Assembly: GCA_018003515.1 (NCBI GenBank)
Contig: JAGNDO010000002.1
Location: 62,001-126,000 of the forward strand
Origin: Caldilineaceae bacterium
GTDB lineage: Bacteria; Chloroflexota; Anaerolineae; Caldilineales; Caldilineaceae
DNA: 64,000 nucleotides
Direction: 5' to 3'
In this document: positions 17,053 to 25,908 of the stretch, one piece after another
How the letters are laid out: the number at the start of each line of letters is the position of its first letter
How positions within the stretch are numbered: the stretch's first letter is position 1
The notes under the pieces: generated by a model
What the model was told of the DNA's origin: nothing
Databases searched by the model: none
The model's input: the letters and a program-made list of their open reading frames with translations, nothing else
Position numbers and translations under genes: made by a program

Positions 17053-18687
17053 TTACGCCGGAAACGCTTTCGCAAGCTCGGCGGCGGCAAAGTCCATGTC
17101 GGCGATGGCCCCGGCCTGGGCGGCGTAAATGCCGGGCAGGTTGAGCGAACCGGCCAGGTTGGGGTCGGTCTGCCCAGCGCCGATGGCCCAGCGCAAGCCG
17201 TCCGTGGCCACCTTGAGGGCGGCGTCCCGGGCGTGGATGCGGGCCAGGGCCTGGCGCAGGGGCACGCCCAGCTCAATGGCTTCGGTGGGATGGCTGACCA
17301 CCCGCTCGCTGAAGATGGCCGCGGTCTCGGCAAAGGCGATCAGCTCGCCCAGGCGGAAGAGGACGTGCTGGTTGCGGGTCAGACGGTCAATGCGGCAGCG
17401 CTCCAAAATGACGGAGAGGGCGCGCAGAGCCAGGGCCGCGGTGGCCGTGCCGTTGTTGGGTTCGGCAGCATGGGCTTTGTCCAGCCGGGCCGCCCACTCG
17501 TTATAGAACGCGCCCCGGGATTTAAGGTGCAACTGCCAACGGTCCCGGGCAATCGTCCACTCCATGATCTCAGATGTACCTTCGTAAATGGTGGTGATGC
17601 GCACGTCCCGCTTGAACTTCTCCACCATATATTCCTTGGTGTAGCCGTAGCCGCCCAGGGCCTGGATGCTGTCCTCCGCGGCCTTGTTGCCCCCCTCCGT
17701 GGCCAGATATTTTGCCACGGCCCCCTCGGTCTGCAAGTCCTCGTCCCCGCCGTCGATGCGCTCGGCGGTCCATTCGATGTAGGCCCGGGAGGCTTCCAAG
17801 CGGGCGGCGTTGGGCACGATCAACTTGTGTGTGTAGCCCTGTTTTTGGCTCAACGGCGCGCCGCCCTGGATGCGGGTCTGAGAATAGGGGATGGCTCGTT
17901 TGAGACAGGCCCAGCCCGCGCCCAGGCCAAAGGCCGCCACCATCAACCGGGTGTAGCCGAAGACCGCCTGGGCCTGGGCCAAGCCCTGGCCTTCCACACC
18001 GCCCACCAGCCGGTCAGCGTCAAAATAGACATCTTCCAAGAAGAGGGCCGCGGTGTTGCTGGCCCGGATGCCGTGCTTGTCCTCCGGCTTGCCCGTGCTG
18101 AAGCCTTCGACCCCCTTTTCCATCACAAACCAGCTGGGGCCGCCGGGGGCCAACGCCAGGATGGTGTAGAGATCCGCCACGCCGCCGTTGCTGATCCACT
18201 GCTTGCGCCCGCTGATCCGGTAGCCGACCACCTTGTCCCCCTCCATCACCGGCACGGCCTTGGTCTTCATGGCCCCCAGGTCGCTGCCCGCCTGGGGTTC
18301 GGTGGCCCCATAGGCCACCAGCAGCCCCTCTTCGGCGATGCGGCCCATCCACAGCGCCTTCTGTTCCGGCGTCCCCCCCACGGTGATGGGGTCCGTGCCC
18401 AAGAAAGTCGCCAACACCCCGGTCGCCACACCCAGATCGATCCCGGCCATGACTTCGGAGATGCGGTAAATGTCATAGGCCCCGCCGCCCAATCCGCCGT
18501 ACTCTTCGGGGATAAAGGCCAGGTGCAGGCCAAACTTCATGGGGTCGTAGAGTTCCGCCAGTACTTTGGTCGGGAACTCATCCTTGTGGTCAAGGTCAAG
18601 CAAAAAGGATGGGGTCAGCTTCTTATCAGCATACTTCTGCAAGGTGGACAGCACCATCTCGCGGGTTTCGGCATCTAGGGTAGACAT
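17053..18687 (-). CDS. Acyl-CoA dehydrogenase, long C-terminal extension
   Basis: An FAD-dependent alpha,beta-dehydrogenase. The 544-residue protein has the ACAD N-terminal helical domain, the mid beta-domain ([20 protein letters not shown]/substrate contacts; GRKQWISNG) and the C-terminal helical domain with [12 protein letters not shown] and the catalytic-base region YEGTSEIM. About 150 residues follow the core, as in long ACADs. The ATG at 18687 is preferred to one 78 bases upstream because AAGGAG precedes it. It is the first gene of the six-gene cluster; it could introduce or remove double bonds in the synthase product or act independently in beta-oxidation. Confidence 0.93.
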   Translation of the reverse strand: MSTLDAETREMVLSTLQKYADKKLTPSFLLDLDHKDEFPTKVLAELYDPMKFGLHLAFIPEEYGGLGGGAYDIYRISEVMAGIDLGVATGVLATFLGTDPITVGGTPEQKALWMGRIAEEGLLVAYGATEPQAGSDLGAMKTKAVPVMEGDKVVGYRISGRKQWISNGGVADLYTILALAPGGPSWFVMEKGVEGFSTGKPEDKHGIRASNTAALFLEDVYFDADRLVGGVEGQGLAQAQAVFGYTRLMVAAFGLGAGWACLKRAIPYSQTRIQGGAPLSQKQGYTHKLIVPNAARLEASRAYIEWTAERIDGGDEDLQTEGAVAKYLATEGGNKAAEDSIQALGGYGYTKEYMVEKFKRDVRITTIYEGTSEIMEWTIARDRWQLHLKSRGAFYNEWAARLDKAHAAEPNNGTATAALALRALSVILERCRIDRLTRNQHVLFRLGELIAFAETAAIFSERVVSHPTEAIELGVPLRQALARIHARDAALKVATDGLRWAIGAGQTDPNLAGSLNLPGIYAAQAGAIADMDFAAAELAKAFPA

Positions 18688-19038
18688 GGGTTGGGTTTCT
18701 CCTTCTCGAAAAATCGACAAACGCGCAACAAGACGCAACAAAAAACGGGGCGACAGGCGATTCAATTATCAGCACAAAAGTGGAGTCAAGCAGAGAGGAA
18801 CCCAACAAGCACAAGCCGCTCGGCACAAAACCGACGGTTGATGCGTATGTATCCATACCCGAAAACCATGCCCGAAACAGAAAGCAAACTACTTTCCGGT
18901 AAGCTCTCCCCACCAAAAATGATACGCCCATCCGGTCCAAAAACACAGGGACAAATGTCCCAGATCCAGGGGGATAGTATCACTCTTTTTGTGAAAATAA
19001 TCACAAATATAGATTTTTAAGAGGTTTTGACAAAATAC
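18688..19038. other. Intergenic stretch, no gene seen
   Basis: About 350 bases between the dehydrogenase start and the stop of the EamA gene. It is AT-richer than its surroundings. Reading frames here lack SD sequences and family resemblance. The promoter of the six-gene cluster should lie here, but I see no pair of boxes with good spacing. Confidence 0.5.
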
Positions 19039-19039
19039 G

Positions 19040-19963
19040 TCAACGGCGTTGGGATCTGCCGAGCAAGCGAGGACGGGTGGCCAGGAGAATGCCGCCCAGA
19101 ATGAAGAGAATGCCAAATGCGTGGAAGGTCTGGAAGCGTTCGCCCAAAAAGAGGATGGCCATGATGCTGCCAAAGAGGGGCATGAGGTGAAAGAAGAGAC
19201 CGGCCACGTTGGCCCCGGCCAATTCCACCCCCCGGTTGAAGCAGAGATAGGCCAAGATCGACGGGAAGACTGAGACATAGGCCACGGCCAACAAAGTCAC
19301 CCGGTTGAACTGCATCACATTCCCGGCCAGGTTTTCCCACACGTAGAAGGGAGAGAGGATCAGGTCACCCACGATAAAGGTGACAGCCAAAAAGCTGAGG
19401 GGATGCATGGCCGGGCGCTTGCGCAACAGCACAGAATAGGCCGCATAGCCCACCACGGCGATGAAGATCAGCAGATCTCCTGAATTCAACGACAGGCTGA
19501 GGAGCAGGGTCAAGCTACCCTTGGCGATGATGGTCAACACCCCGGCCAGGGAAAGCACGATGCCGCCAACCTGGGCCGGGGTCACCCGCTCGCGGAAGAG
19601 GAGGAAGGACATGAGCACGATCACCACGGGCATGGTGGATTGGAGCAGCAGGGCGTTGATGGCCGTGGTGGCATGCAGCCCGGTGTAGACCAAAGTGTTG
19701 AAGAGGGTGATGCCCAAAATGGCCAACAGGGTGATCAGCTTCCACGCCCGCCGGATCACGGGCCAGTCCCGGCGCAGGTGGGGCCAGGCAAAGCCGATGA
19801 TGATCAGGCTACCCCCGGTCCACCGCCAAAAGGCCAGGCCCACGGGCGGCACCTCCGCGTTCACCGCCCGGCCCAAAATAAAATTCCCCGACCAAAAGAG
19901 CATGGTCAGGGTGAGAAGGACGTAGGGCTGGTTGGCGAGTTTGGCGAAGGGTCGGGTGGGCAT
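19040..19963 (-). CDS. EamA/DMT-family transporter
   Basis: A 307-residue inner-membrane permease with ten predicted helices in two EamA repeats (about 10-140 and 155-295). Typical marks are LFWSGNFILGRAV near the N-terminus, LLLQSTMPVVIVLMSFLLFRERV closing repeat 1 and HLMPLFGSIMAILFLGERF closing repeat 2. The substrate is unknown (metabolite or amino-acid export is common). The ATG at 19963 gives the normal N-terminus. Upstream DNA is an ATTGGGG/ATTTGGG heptamer array running right up to the start codon, with no SD; a longer ORF from 20053 would only translate the repeat. Confidence 0.9.
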   Translation of the reverse strand: MPTRPFAKLANQPYVLLTLTMLFWSGNFILGRAVNAEVPPVGLAFWRWTGGSLIIIGFAWPHLRRDWPVIRRAWKLITLLAILGITLFNTLVYTGLHATTAINALLLQSTMPVVIVLMSFLLFRERVTPAQVGGIVLSLAGVLTIIAKGSLTLLLSLSLNSGDLLIFIAVVGYAAYSVLLRKRPAMHPLSFLAVTFIVGDLILSPFYVWENLAGNVMQFNRVTLLAVAYVSVFPSILAYLCFNRGVELAGANVAGLFFHLMPLFGSIMAILFLGERFQTFHAFGILFILGGILLATRPRLLGRSQRR

Positions 19964-20067
19964 GGGATTTGGGATTTGGGATTTGGGATTGGGGATTGGG
20001 GATTGGGGATTGGGGGGTTGGGGACTTGGATTGTTCCAAATCCCCAATCCCAAATCCCCAAATCCCC
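19964..20067. repeat. ATTTGGG/ATTGGGG heptamer inverted repeat
   Basis: Tandem gggattt and gggattg units, then a short spacer, then ccccaatc/ccaaatc units. It fills the gap between lexA (stop 20075) and the EamA start, and may serve as a terminator for lexA. Confidence 0.88.
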
Positions 20068-20074
20068 AATCCCC

Positions 20075-20755
20075 CTAATTCATATACCGAATCACCGACA
20101 CCACCCGCCCGCTGATGCGTACCTTGTCCGCCGGGCGCACGATGGGCTGGTAATCGGTGTTGGCTGGGATCAGTTCCACCGTGTCGCCCTTCTTGTTGAG
20201 AAACTTGAGGGTCGTCTCGTCATCCCCTTCCAGCCAGGCGGCCACCATATCGCCGTTGTTGGCGCTCTCCTGATAGCGCAGGATCACAATGTCCCCATCC
20301 TGCACCGCGGCGTCTTTCATGGAATCGCCCTGGACGCGCAGGGCAAAGAGACGGCTGGGGTCGCCGAACATCTCGGCGGTCAACTGCACCCACTCCTCCG
20401 CCGTCTGCCAGTTGCGCACATCGGGCACATCCACGGGCAGACCGGCCTGGATGTGGCCAAAGACCGGCACCCGGATCAAGCCATTGAGGCTGCCGTTCCC
20501 CGTCAACAGACCGGAGAGGGTGCGCTCCACCTGTTCAAAGTTGACGCTCAGCCCCCGGCTCACCTCGGGCGTGCGGTCGATCAGCCCCATCTCCTGCAAC
20601 TTGGTCAAATTATAGTTGACCACGGAGGTGCTGGAGATCCCCACGGCCTCGCCGATGTTGCGAATGGAGGGCGGAATCTTGTGTTCCCGCAGGTAACGGA
20701 TGATATAGACCAGAATCGACTCTTGGCGGTCAGACAGGCTGAATTCGGTGGACAT
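20075..20755 (-). CDS. lexA: LexA-type SOS repressor
   Basis: A transcriptional repressor that self-cleaves on contact with RecA filaments. The 226-residue protein has an N-terminal winged helix (DRQESILVYIIRYLREHKIPPSIRNIGEAVGISSTSVVNYNLTKL in two helices plus recognition helix), an Ala-Gly cleavage site (HIQAGLP) and the S24 protease domain with catalytic Ser (VQGDSMKDA) and Lys (ETTLKFL). The start MSTEF at 20755 has GGGAG upstream. A longer frame from 20857 would overlap the promoter and operators, so it is rejected. The gene carries three LexA boxes in its own promoter, hence autoregulation. Confidence 0.93.
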   Translation of the reverse strand: MSTEFSLSDRQESILVYIIRYLREHKIPPSIRNIGEAVGISSTSVVNYNLTKLQEMGLIDRTPEVSRGLSVNFEQVERTLSGLLTGNGSLNGLIRVPVFGHIQAGLPVDVPDVRNWQTAEEWVQLTAEMFGDPSRLFALRVQGDSMKDAAVQDGDIVILRYQESANNGDMVAAWLEGDDETTLKFLNKKGDTVELIPANTDYQPIVRPADKVRISGRVVSVIRYMN

Positions 20756-20830
20756 GAGGTGGCTCCCGGTGATATAGATGGGCGGAGGGACGATAGGTTT
20801 CCCAAGTTGAGTCCAAACTATCCCAAATAA

Positions 20831-20907
20831 GAACGTTTGTTTCCCAACTTTTCCCAAGTATACCCGAACAAACGTGCGATGTCAAGAGGCAAAACGCACG
20901 TTTGTTC
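20831..20907 (-). promoter_or_regulatory. lexA promoter with three LexA boxes
   Basis: Minus strand: TTGACA (20885-20880), 17 bases, TATACT (20862-20857). Three 12-bp sites each differ from GAAC-N4-GTTC by one base: 20896-20907 upstream of -35, 20866-20877 exactly within the spacer, and 20831-20842 downstream of -10. All share the core ACAAACGT. Binding would block polymerase directly. Confidence 0.85.
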
Positions 20908-20911
20908 TGCG

Positions 20912-21004
20912 ATCACGAATTTCACAAGGCAACCACGAATGACACGAATTTCACGAATGCGCCTCTCTCACAAAAATTCGTGTCATTCGTGAAATTCGTG
21001 GTTG
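20912..21004. repeat. ATTCGTG-type inverted repeat
   Basis: Left arm cacgaatgacacgaat..., right arm attcgtgtcattcgtg..., each made of cgaat units with 2-base spacers, base-paired over about 28 bp. It is probably a terminator for the small ORF at 21007-21156. Confidence 0.7.
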
Positions 21005-21006
21005 CA

Positions 21007-21156
21007 TCACCCGCAATGACCGTCTGACGGCCCGCCGGCGATAGCAAAGATCGCTCCTTCGGGTTCGGACGAAGCAGACGGAATTGATAAAGAAAAGAGC
21101 GGAGACCCGCCCAAGATCAAAGAAAGTGCGGTCCATAACAAACCAAGCGCGCTCAT
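21007..21156 (-). CDS. Putative 49-residue membrane peptide
   Basis: MSALGLLWTALSLILGG... has one N-terminal hydrophobic helix (about 2-18) and a Ser/Gly-rich tail ending GHCG. No family recognised. Support: a strong SD (AAGGAG, eight bases before ATG 21156) and an upstream promoter-like module (21340-21400) shared with another gene at 35790-35851. The coding evidence is otherwise thin because the peptide is short. Confidence 0.45.
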   Translation of the reverse strand: MSALGLLWTALSLILGGSPLFSLSIPSASSEPEGAIFAIAGGPSDGHCG

Positions 21157-21339
21157 CGCGTTGACTCCTTGTAGAAAGGAGCTCGATGAGTTCCGGGATC
21201 CCACCGCCAAGGCGGCGCACGTGCTTTTCCCACGGAGCTAAGTTGGATACAGTGATACGATTCCTGCCAGCGCTGACTTCATTGACGAAGAGGCGGGCGG
21301 CTCACTGACGTTGTGAACACCCCCTCCCCTGCCAATGCC

Positions 21340-21400
21340 ATCATAGCAGGATTTTTCTCTCATGATCTACCGCATCTCTCTCACGGGTCTATCATCTTTT
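21340..21400 (-). promoter_or_regulatory. Shared promoter/operator module, copy 1
   Basis: Minus strand: a 23-base block AAAAGATGATAGACCCGTGA(GAG), then a second half-similar unit GTAGATCATGAGAG about 23 bases on, then an extended -10 TGCTATGATG (21348-21339). The same architecture with an identical 23-base block is found at 35790-35851. The two direct repeats two helical turns apart look like operator sites. Confidence 0.6.
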
Positions 21401-21491
21401 CTCATGGATTCTCATCACCATGAGTGGTGTCGCAGAGTTCGCACTCCAAAATAAAAAGAGACCGCCCGCACAATGGCGAACAGTCTCTGGT

Positions 21492-21559
21492 GTAGGTGCG
21501 GTTTTCAACCGCACGATTCACATTTACCCTGGGTTTGTGCGGTTAAAAACCGCACCTAC
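21492..21559. repeat. REP-like inverted repeat GTAGGTGCGGTT, copy 1
   Basis: Two small hairpins (ggtgcggttttcaaccgcac and gtgcggttaaaaaccgcacc) arranged head to head form a larger palindrome. The same composite occurs at 46648-46712. Between the Cys-rich protein stop (21605) and the shared promoter module. Confidence 0.75.
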
Positions 21560-21604
21560 CTGGTTTTGCTTGGCGACAGTGCGCCCAAAGCTACTTCACC
21601 CCGC

Positions 21605-23464
21605 TCACCCCTGCATGGCATCAAAACCCCGGATGGCCGTGGCGATCCGTTCCGGGTCGTGCCAGTAGGCGGGCAGAACCAGCTTTTCCAACTTGCGGAT
21701 TTCCTGATGCCGTTTGTAGTAGAGATCCACCTTTTTGGCCGGGACACCATATTCTAGCCGCAGCTTCTTCAAAAAGTCCTCGATCTGTTGCGGTATCTCT
21801 GCCAGAGGCCAGGGGCGAAAGACAAAGCCATCCGCCGCACAGGGCGATTTCTCGCAGGTACATTGCACAGCAATGCCCTCAGTCATGAGGCGGAAGGCGC
21901 GCGTGGCCAACACCCGCTCTTTGGACCGCAGGACAAAGGCCACGATGGTCGGCTCGGTCTCGTAGATGTCCACCACAATGCGCACACCGGTGGCCGTTGG
22001 CGCGGGGGGCGGGGTCTTGATCGCCGGCGCTTTGGCGGATGATTTGTCCTTGCCATCGCTATTTTTGGTTGAAATCGGCGGACCTTTGCTGGGTCGGGGG
22101 CTGGGGGGCTTGGGGGACGGGGCAGGTGATTTCGACGGGGTCGGCGCGGGGGCTTCCGTCACCAACACAGCCGGTTCGCCCTCAGCCGCATGGCACAGAT
22201 TTTGGTGCGCTTGGCACGTGCCCCGGCCACAGGTGGGGCACTTGATCAAACTGGGGCGACAGACCGGCTGATGGCAGACAATACATTCCTGTATCTGATC
22301 GCCGCACAATCGACAAAAGGCGCGCTTACAGTCGATGCACTGGGGGGCCAGACAGTCCTCGTGGGCCAGATGACCGCCGGTACACAAGGTCATCCCCTCA
22401 CCGGGCTGACCGCACACATCGCAGACCAGGGGTTCCAGGTGATGGAACAGGGGATCCCAGACCACCGTGCGCTGGATGGTGGCCGTGCGGTTGCCGATGG
22501 TAGCAGGCAGGGTGACTTTGGGCTGGACCATGATCAGGACGTTGATCAGCTCGATCTCCACGCGCAGGACGTAGCGGCCCCGCACATCGTCCAGCTTTTT
22601 GCGCCGCTCGGCATCCAGGGCGGTCAGCTTGTCGTCCAGGGCTTGGATGCGGTCGGTCTCGTCCTCGGCCAGGCGGGTGCGGCGACGGCGCATGTCCCCG
22701 GCCAGACCGTCGTAATATTCCTCGATGCGGGCCAAGTCCAGTTCCAGGTTGTGCTGGATGCGGGTCGCCACCCCGTCCAAGCGCTCGGCCATCTGCGCCC
22801 GCAGGACGCTTTCGGCCCGGGGCAGGAGGGCTTGCAAGGTTTCGTCGGCCAGGGCATCCCCGGCGGCGGTCCAGCGGGGCGGGGCCGAGAGGAGGGTGTC
22901 GAAGGCGGGTTGGGGATCGAGGACGGCCAATAAGCGCAGTTGGTCCGGATCGGTGACAGCGTGACCGGACTGGAGGTCCATGATCACCGTGGCCTGGGAC
23001 TCCTGCTTCTCTTCGGTGATGGTGGTGATCTTAAAGTTGAACTGGACGTAATGGTGAAGTTCCCGCTCCTCTTGCATTTTGGGCACGCCGTCCAAGCGGG
23101 CGTTGGGGAAGCCGAATTGCTTGCGGGCCAAGTCGAGCAGCCCGGTTTTCTGCAAGCGCACGCCGTTGATATAGGCTGTGGCGTTGGCCGGTTGCGCCGC
23201 CACCCGCTCGGCCATGGTCTCGACTAAGGGGTGGTTGACGCTCAGGCGCAGGGGACCGTCCGGGGTGGCGGGCTGTTCCGGGTCAAACGAGAGGTGCACG
23301 AAGTCGTCGATCTGAAGTGAGGCCGCCAAGTCCTCTGGCAAGAGGGCCTCGTGAATGCCAAAGGAAGGGGGCGTGACGACACTGCCTTCTTTTTCCAAAA
23401 AATCGAGGACAAAGCGGGAAAGATCGAAGCGCTCTTGTTGGGGTTGGGCCGCGGGGCTGTTCAT
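21605..23464 (-). CDS. Cys-rich coiled-coil protein, partner of the SNF2 helicase
   Basis: 619 residues, no family I can name. Layout: an N-terminal alpha/beta part (1-210), a coiled coil (about 215-300, rich in Arg/Glu/Leu), and a zinc-binding region (348-425) with many CxxC pairs (CDVCG, CIDCK, CRLCG, CIVCH, CPTCG) resembling tandem RING/B-box-like ribbons. A Pro/Ser/Lys-rich disordered stretch (about 435-490) and a C-terminal domain with CTCEKSPC follow. Its ATG overlaps the stop of the helicase by 4 bases (23461-23464), so the two are translationally coupled and likely act together. The zinc region could bind nucleic acid or protein. Confidence 0.75.
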   Translation of the reverse strand: MNSPAAQPQQERFDLSRFVLDFLEKEGSVVTPPSFGIHEALLPEDLAASLQIDDFVHLSFDPEQPATPDGPLRLSVNHPLVETMAERVAAQPANATAYINGVRLQKTGLLDLARKQFGFPNARLDGVPKMQEERELHHYVQFNFKITTITEEKQESQATVIMDLQSGHAVTDPDQLRLLAVLDPQPAFDTLLSAPPRWTAAGDALADETLQALLPRAESVLRAQMAERLDGVATRIQHNLELDLARIEEYYDGLAGDMRRRRTRLAEDETDRIQALDDKLTALDAERRKKLDDVRGRYVLRVEIELINVLIMVQPKVTLPATIGNRTATIQRTVVWDPLFHHLEPLVCDVCGQPGEGMTLCTGGHLAHEDCLAPQCIDCKRAFCRLCGDQIQECIVCHQPVCRPSLIKCPTCGRGTCQAHQNLCHAAEGEPAVLVTEAPAPTPSKSPAPSPKPPSPRPSKGPPISTKNSDGKDKSSAKAPAIKTPPPAPTATGVRIVVDIYETEPTIVAFVLRSKERVLATRAFRLMTEGIAVQCTCEKSPCAADGFVFRPWPLAEIPQQIEDFLKKLRLEYGVPAKKVDLYYKRHQEIRKLEKLVLPAYWHDPERIATAIRGFDAMQG

Positions 23465-25239
23465 TCTGCGCTAAAATCCTCGCCAAAGAGGGCCTCGTCG
23501 TACTCCTTCATCTCCTGATAGTCCTGGCGGGCCTTGACCAGATTGTCGCCCAGGGCGCTCATGCTGGCGGAGAGGTCGGCGTCGTCGTGGGCCTGGCTCC
23601 AGATGTCGGTGACGATGGACTCGAAGTCCCGCTCGTCGGAGAGTTGGCCCAGGATCATGTCCATTTCGCCGATCACCAGCTCGAACATGTTGAGTTTGCG
23701 GTCCAGGATGTCCAGGACGTACTCCTCGATGGTGCCCTGGGCGGCCAGGTTGAAAATGTCCACGGGCTGGGTTTGGCCGATGCGGTGGATGCGCCCGACC
23801 CGCTGCTCGATGCGTTGGGGGTTCCAGGGCAGGTCGAAGTTGACCAGCACCCGGCAAAATTGCAGGTTGCGCCCCTCGCCGGCGGCCTCGGTGGAGAGCA
23901 GCACGGGCAGGTGGTCGGTGAAATCCTGGATGGCCTGGTTCTTCTGGGCGGGGGTCAGCCCGCCGTGATAGAGGGCGAAGGGGACGCCGGACTGGGTGAG
24001 GTGAGCGGCCAGCATGGCTTGGGTGGCCAGGAATTGGGTGAAGATGACCACCTTGCTGTGGGTGCCACCCGACGCCGTCTGGGCGTCCAATAGTTTGGCC
24101 AGGGCGTCGGCCTTAGCGCTGGTCTGCACGGCATCGGCCTGATCGGCCAGGGCGCGCAGTTCATGCGCATAGGCGGCCAGATTGTCCACCTCGGCCAAAG
24201 AGCGCAGGGTGGAGCGGGTGGCCGCGGCGCTGCTGCCCGCCTCCCGCAGCAGGGTGCGCACGCCGAAACGGTGGGCGCTGGTCTGGTTCTCGTCGCCCAA
24301 AATGCGCCGGGAGAGATCGGCGATGGCGGTGTAGAGGGCCTGTTCGTCGGCGTGCAGGGCCAACTGAATCGTATGCGCCCGCCGGGGCGGCAGTTGCAGG
24401 TTGATCTGGCCGCGAGAGTGGCGCACCATCACATCGGCCAGGAGTTCCCGCAGCAAGCCTCGGTTCTTGGGCAGGCGGGGGTCCCCCCGCACCACAAACT
24501 CCCGCTGAAACTCCTTGGGGCTTTTCAACTGGCCGGGCTTGAGCACCGTGACCAAATTGTACAACTCGGTCAGGCTGTTCTGCACCGGCGTGGCCGTCAG
24601 CAGCAAAATAAAGCGTTTTTGCAGCTCGTTGACCAGCTTCCACGACACGGAGGCCCGGTTCTTGAGGTGATGGGCCTCGTCCACGATCACCAGATCGTAT
24701 AGCTCGCTGGTGATCATCTTGCGGTGTTCGGGTCGCCGGGCCGTGGCCAGGGAGGCGATCACAAAGGGGAAGTGCAGCCAGGCATCCGCGCCCAGGGCAC
24801 GGAATCTGTCGTCCGTGCTGGTGACAAAGTCCGTGATCTTGAACTTGCTCTCCAACTCCTCCCGCCACTGCTCCACCAACCCCGGCGGGGTCAGGATCAG
24901 CACCCGCTTCACCATCTGGCGCAGCAAATACTCCTTCAGCACCAGCCCGGCCTCAATGGTCTTGCCCAGGCCCACCTCGTCGGAGAGCATGCCGCGTCCG
25001 CGGAAACGGCGCAAGGCCGTGCGGGCGGCCTTGATCTGATAGTCGAAGGGGGTGAAGTCGATGCTGTCCAGGGAGAGCAGGTCGTCAAAGCCTGCGACCA
25101 GGTTCAGGCGCAGGGCCATAAGGCGGAGGTGGTAGGCGCGCAGGGCTTCGGTGGGGGCGGTGAGGATTTGGTCCGCGCCGGGGAGGAGGGTGTAGGTGGG
25201 GGTGATGAGGGTTGGGTTGGGTTGGGGTTTCATGGGCAT
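23461..25239 (-). CDS. SNF2-family DEAD/DEAH helicase-like ATPase
   Basis: A 592-residue double-stranded DNA translocase-type ATPase. RecA domain 1 has DEVGLGKTIEAG (motif I), DEAHH (motif II) and LLTATPVQN (motif III); domain 2 has KVVIFTQFLATQ, STEAAGEGRNLQ and QRVGRIHRIGQ (motifs IV-VI). This is the RapA/SNF2 layout without extra accessory domains, so targeting is probably supplied by the Cys-rich partner encoded just downstream. The start may be ATG 25239 or ATG 25233 (MKPQPN); the relic at 26133 starts at the equivalent of the second one. No SD; an extended -10 lies at 25294-25299. Confidence 0.92.
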   Translation of the reverse strand: MPMKPQPNPTLITPTYTLLPGADQILTAPTEALRAYHLRLMALRLNLVAGFDDLLSLDSIDFTPFDYQIKAARTALRRFRGRGMLSDEVGLGKTIEAGLVLKEYLLRQMVKRVLILTPPGLVEQWREELESKFKITDFVTSTDDRFRALGADAWLHFPFVIASLATARRPEHRKMITSELYDLVIVDEAHHLKNRASVSWKLVNELQKRFILLLTATPVQNSLTELYNLVTVLKPGQLKSPKEFQREFVVRGDPRLPKNRGLLRELLADVMVRHSRGQINLQLPPRRAHTIQLALHADEQALYTAIADLSRRILGDENQTSAHRFGVRTLLREAGSSAAATRSTLRSLAEVDNLAAYAHELRALADQADAVQTSAKADALAKLLDAQTASGGTHSKVVIFTQFLATQAMLAAHLTQSGVPFALYHGGLTPAQKNQAIQDFTDHLPVLLSTEAAGEGRNLQFCRVLVNFDLPWNPQRIEQRVGRIHRIGQTQPVDIFNLAAQGTIEEYVLDILDRKLNMFELVIGEMDMILGQLSDERDFESIVTDIWSQAHDDADLSASMSALGDNLVKARQDYQEMKEYDEALFGEDFSAE

Positions 25240-25293
25240 GGGTGGTGAGTAAATGACGATTACAGGATATTGCGCATAGGGTTACGTTCCGCC

Positions 25294-25302
25294 ATTATAC
25301 CA
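25294..25302 (-). promoter_or_regulatory. Extended -10 promoter of the SNF2 operon
   Basis: Minus strand TGGTATAAT (25302-25294), a consensus TATAAT with TG one base upstream. No good -35. The start point would be near 25287, giving a leader of about 50 bases. Confidence 0.6.
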
Positions 25303-25357
25303 CATGGGTCCGCTCAACCGCGGACGCAGTTCGGCATGGCAAGATCCCTGCCCCTGC

Positions 25358-25594
25358 TCACGCATACGCATAGCTGAAGACTTCCAGGGAGACCACCTCC
25401 ATGGGCTTGGCCTCGCCGTGGACCATGCGGCGCACGATTTCCGTCGTCGCGCGGTCAAAGGTGACCTCCGCGCAGCGCACACAGACCCGGGCCGGAATGC
25501 CATCCACCAGAACGCGTCGCCCCTCGATCAAAAAGACTTCCGAAACATTCTCAGTCCGAAACGCCTGGCTGCCACAGACTTCACATGTGTTCAT
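25358..25594 (-). CDS. YgiT/MqsA-type zinc-finger protein (putative antitoxin)
   Basis: 78 residues with two CxxC zinc pairs (CEVCG at 4-8, CVRC at 38-41) separated by a beta-hairpin, the signature of the YgiT-type zinc finger found at the N-terminus of MqsA antitoxins. The helix-turn-helix half of MqsA is absent, so DNA binding would need another factor. It overlaps the upstream DUF4258 gene by 4 bases (25591-25594), as in toxin-antitoxin pairs. Confidence 0.82.
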   Translation of the reverse strand: MNTCEVCGSQAFRTENVSEVFLIEGRRVLVDGIPARVCVRCAEVTFDRATTEIVRRMVHGEAKPMEVVSLEVFSYAYA

Positions 25595-25908
25595 TGTACC
25601 CTCCGCTGGGTAAACCGATCATTCCATTCATCGGGATCTGGCTCGTAAAGCGTGATGATTTTGACCAATTCTGTTTCTGCACGCGACACCTGTATGTGCA
25701 AGGGGCGTCCCGCTTTTGAAAAACCAAGCAGCAAACAACTGGCTGTGTACTTATCGTCCGGATAGTCTTCAATCAACCTGGCATTCATGGCCATCTCTCG
25801 GATCTCAGCATCACTGATATTGCGTTCCACAGCCCGATGGAAGGCGTGTCGGCTAAACTCAAAGCGCCCCTGCGAGAGTTCCCGGCGTAGTCTGCGCAGA
25901 ATTTTCAT
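25591..25908 (-). CDS. DUF4258 protein (putative toxin of a TA pair)
   Basis: 105 residues: FEFSRHAFHRAVERNISDAEIREMAMNA at the N-terminus, then EDYPDDKYTASCLLLGFSKAGRPLHIQVS and a last strand with ITLYEPDPDEW. This is the compact DUF4258 fold, often paired with a YgiT-type zinc-finger gene just as here. GAGGA precedes the ATG by six bases. Toxicity is inference from family context. Confidence 0.8.
   Translation of the reverse strand: MKILRRLRRELSQGRFEFSRHAFHRAVERNISDAEIREMAMNARLIEDYPDDKYTASCLLLGFSKAGRPLHIQVSRAETELVKIITLYEPDPDEWNDRFTQRRVQ

Noticed and set aside
20756-20857. N-terminal extension of LexA
   Set aside because: It would translate through a LexA box and towards the -10; the downstream ATG has an SD and starts at the conserved helix.
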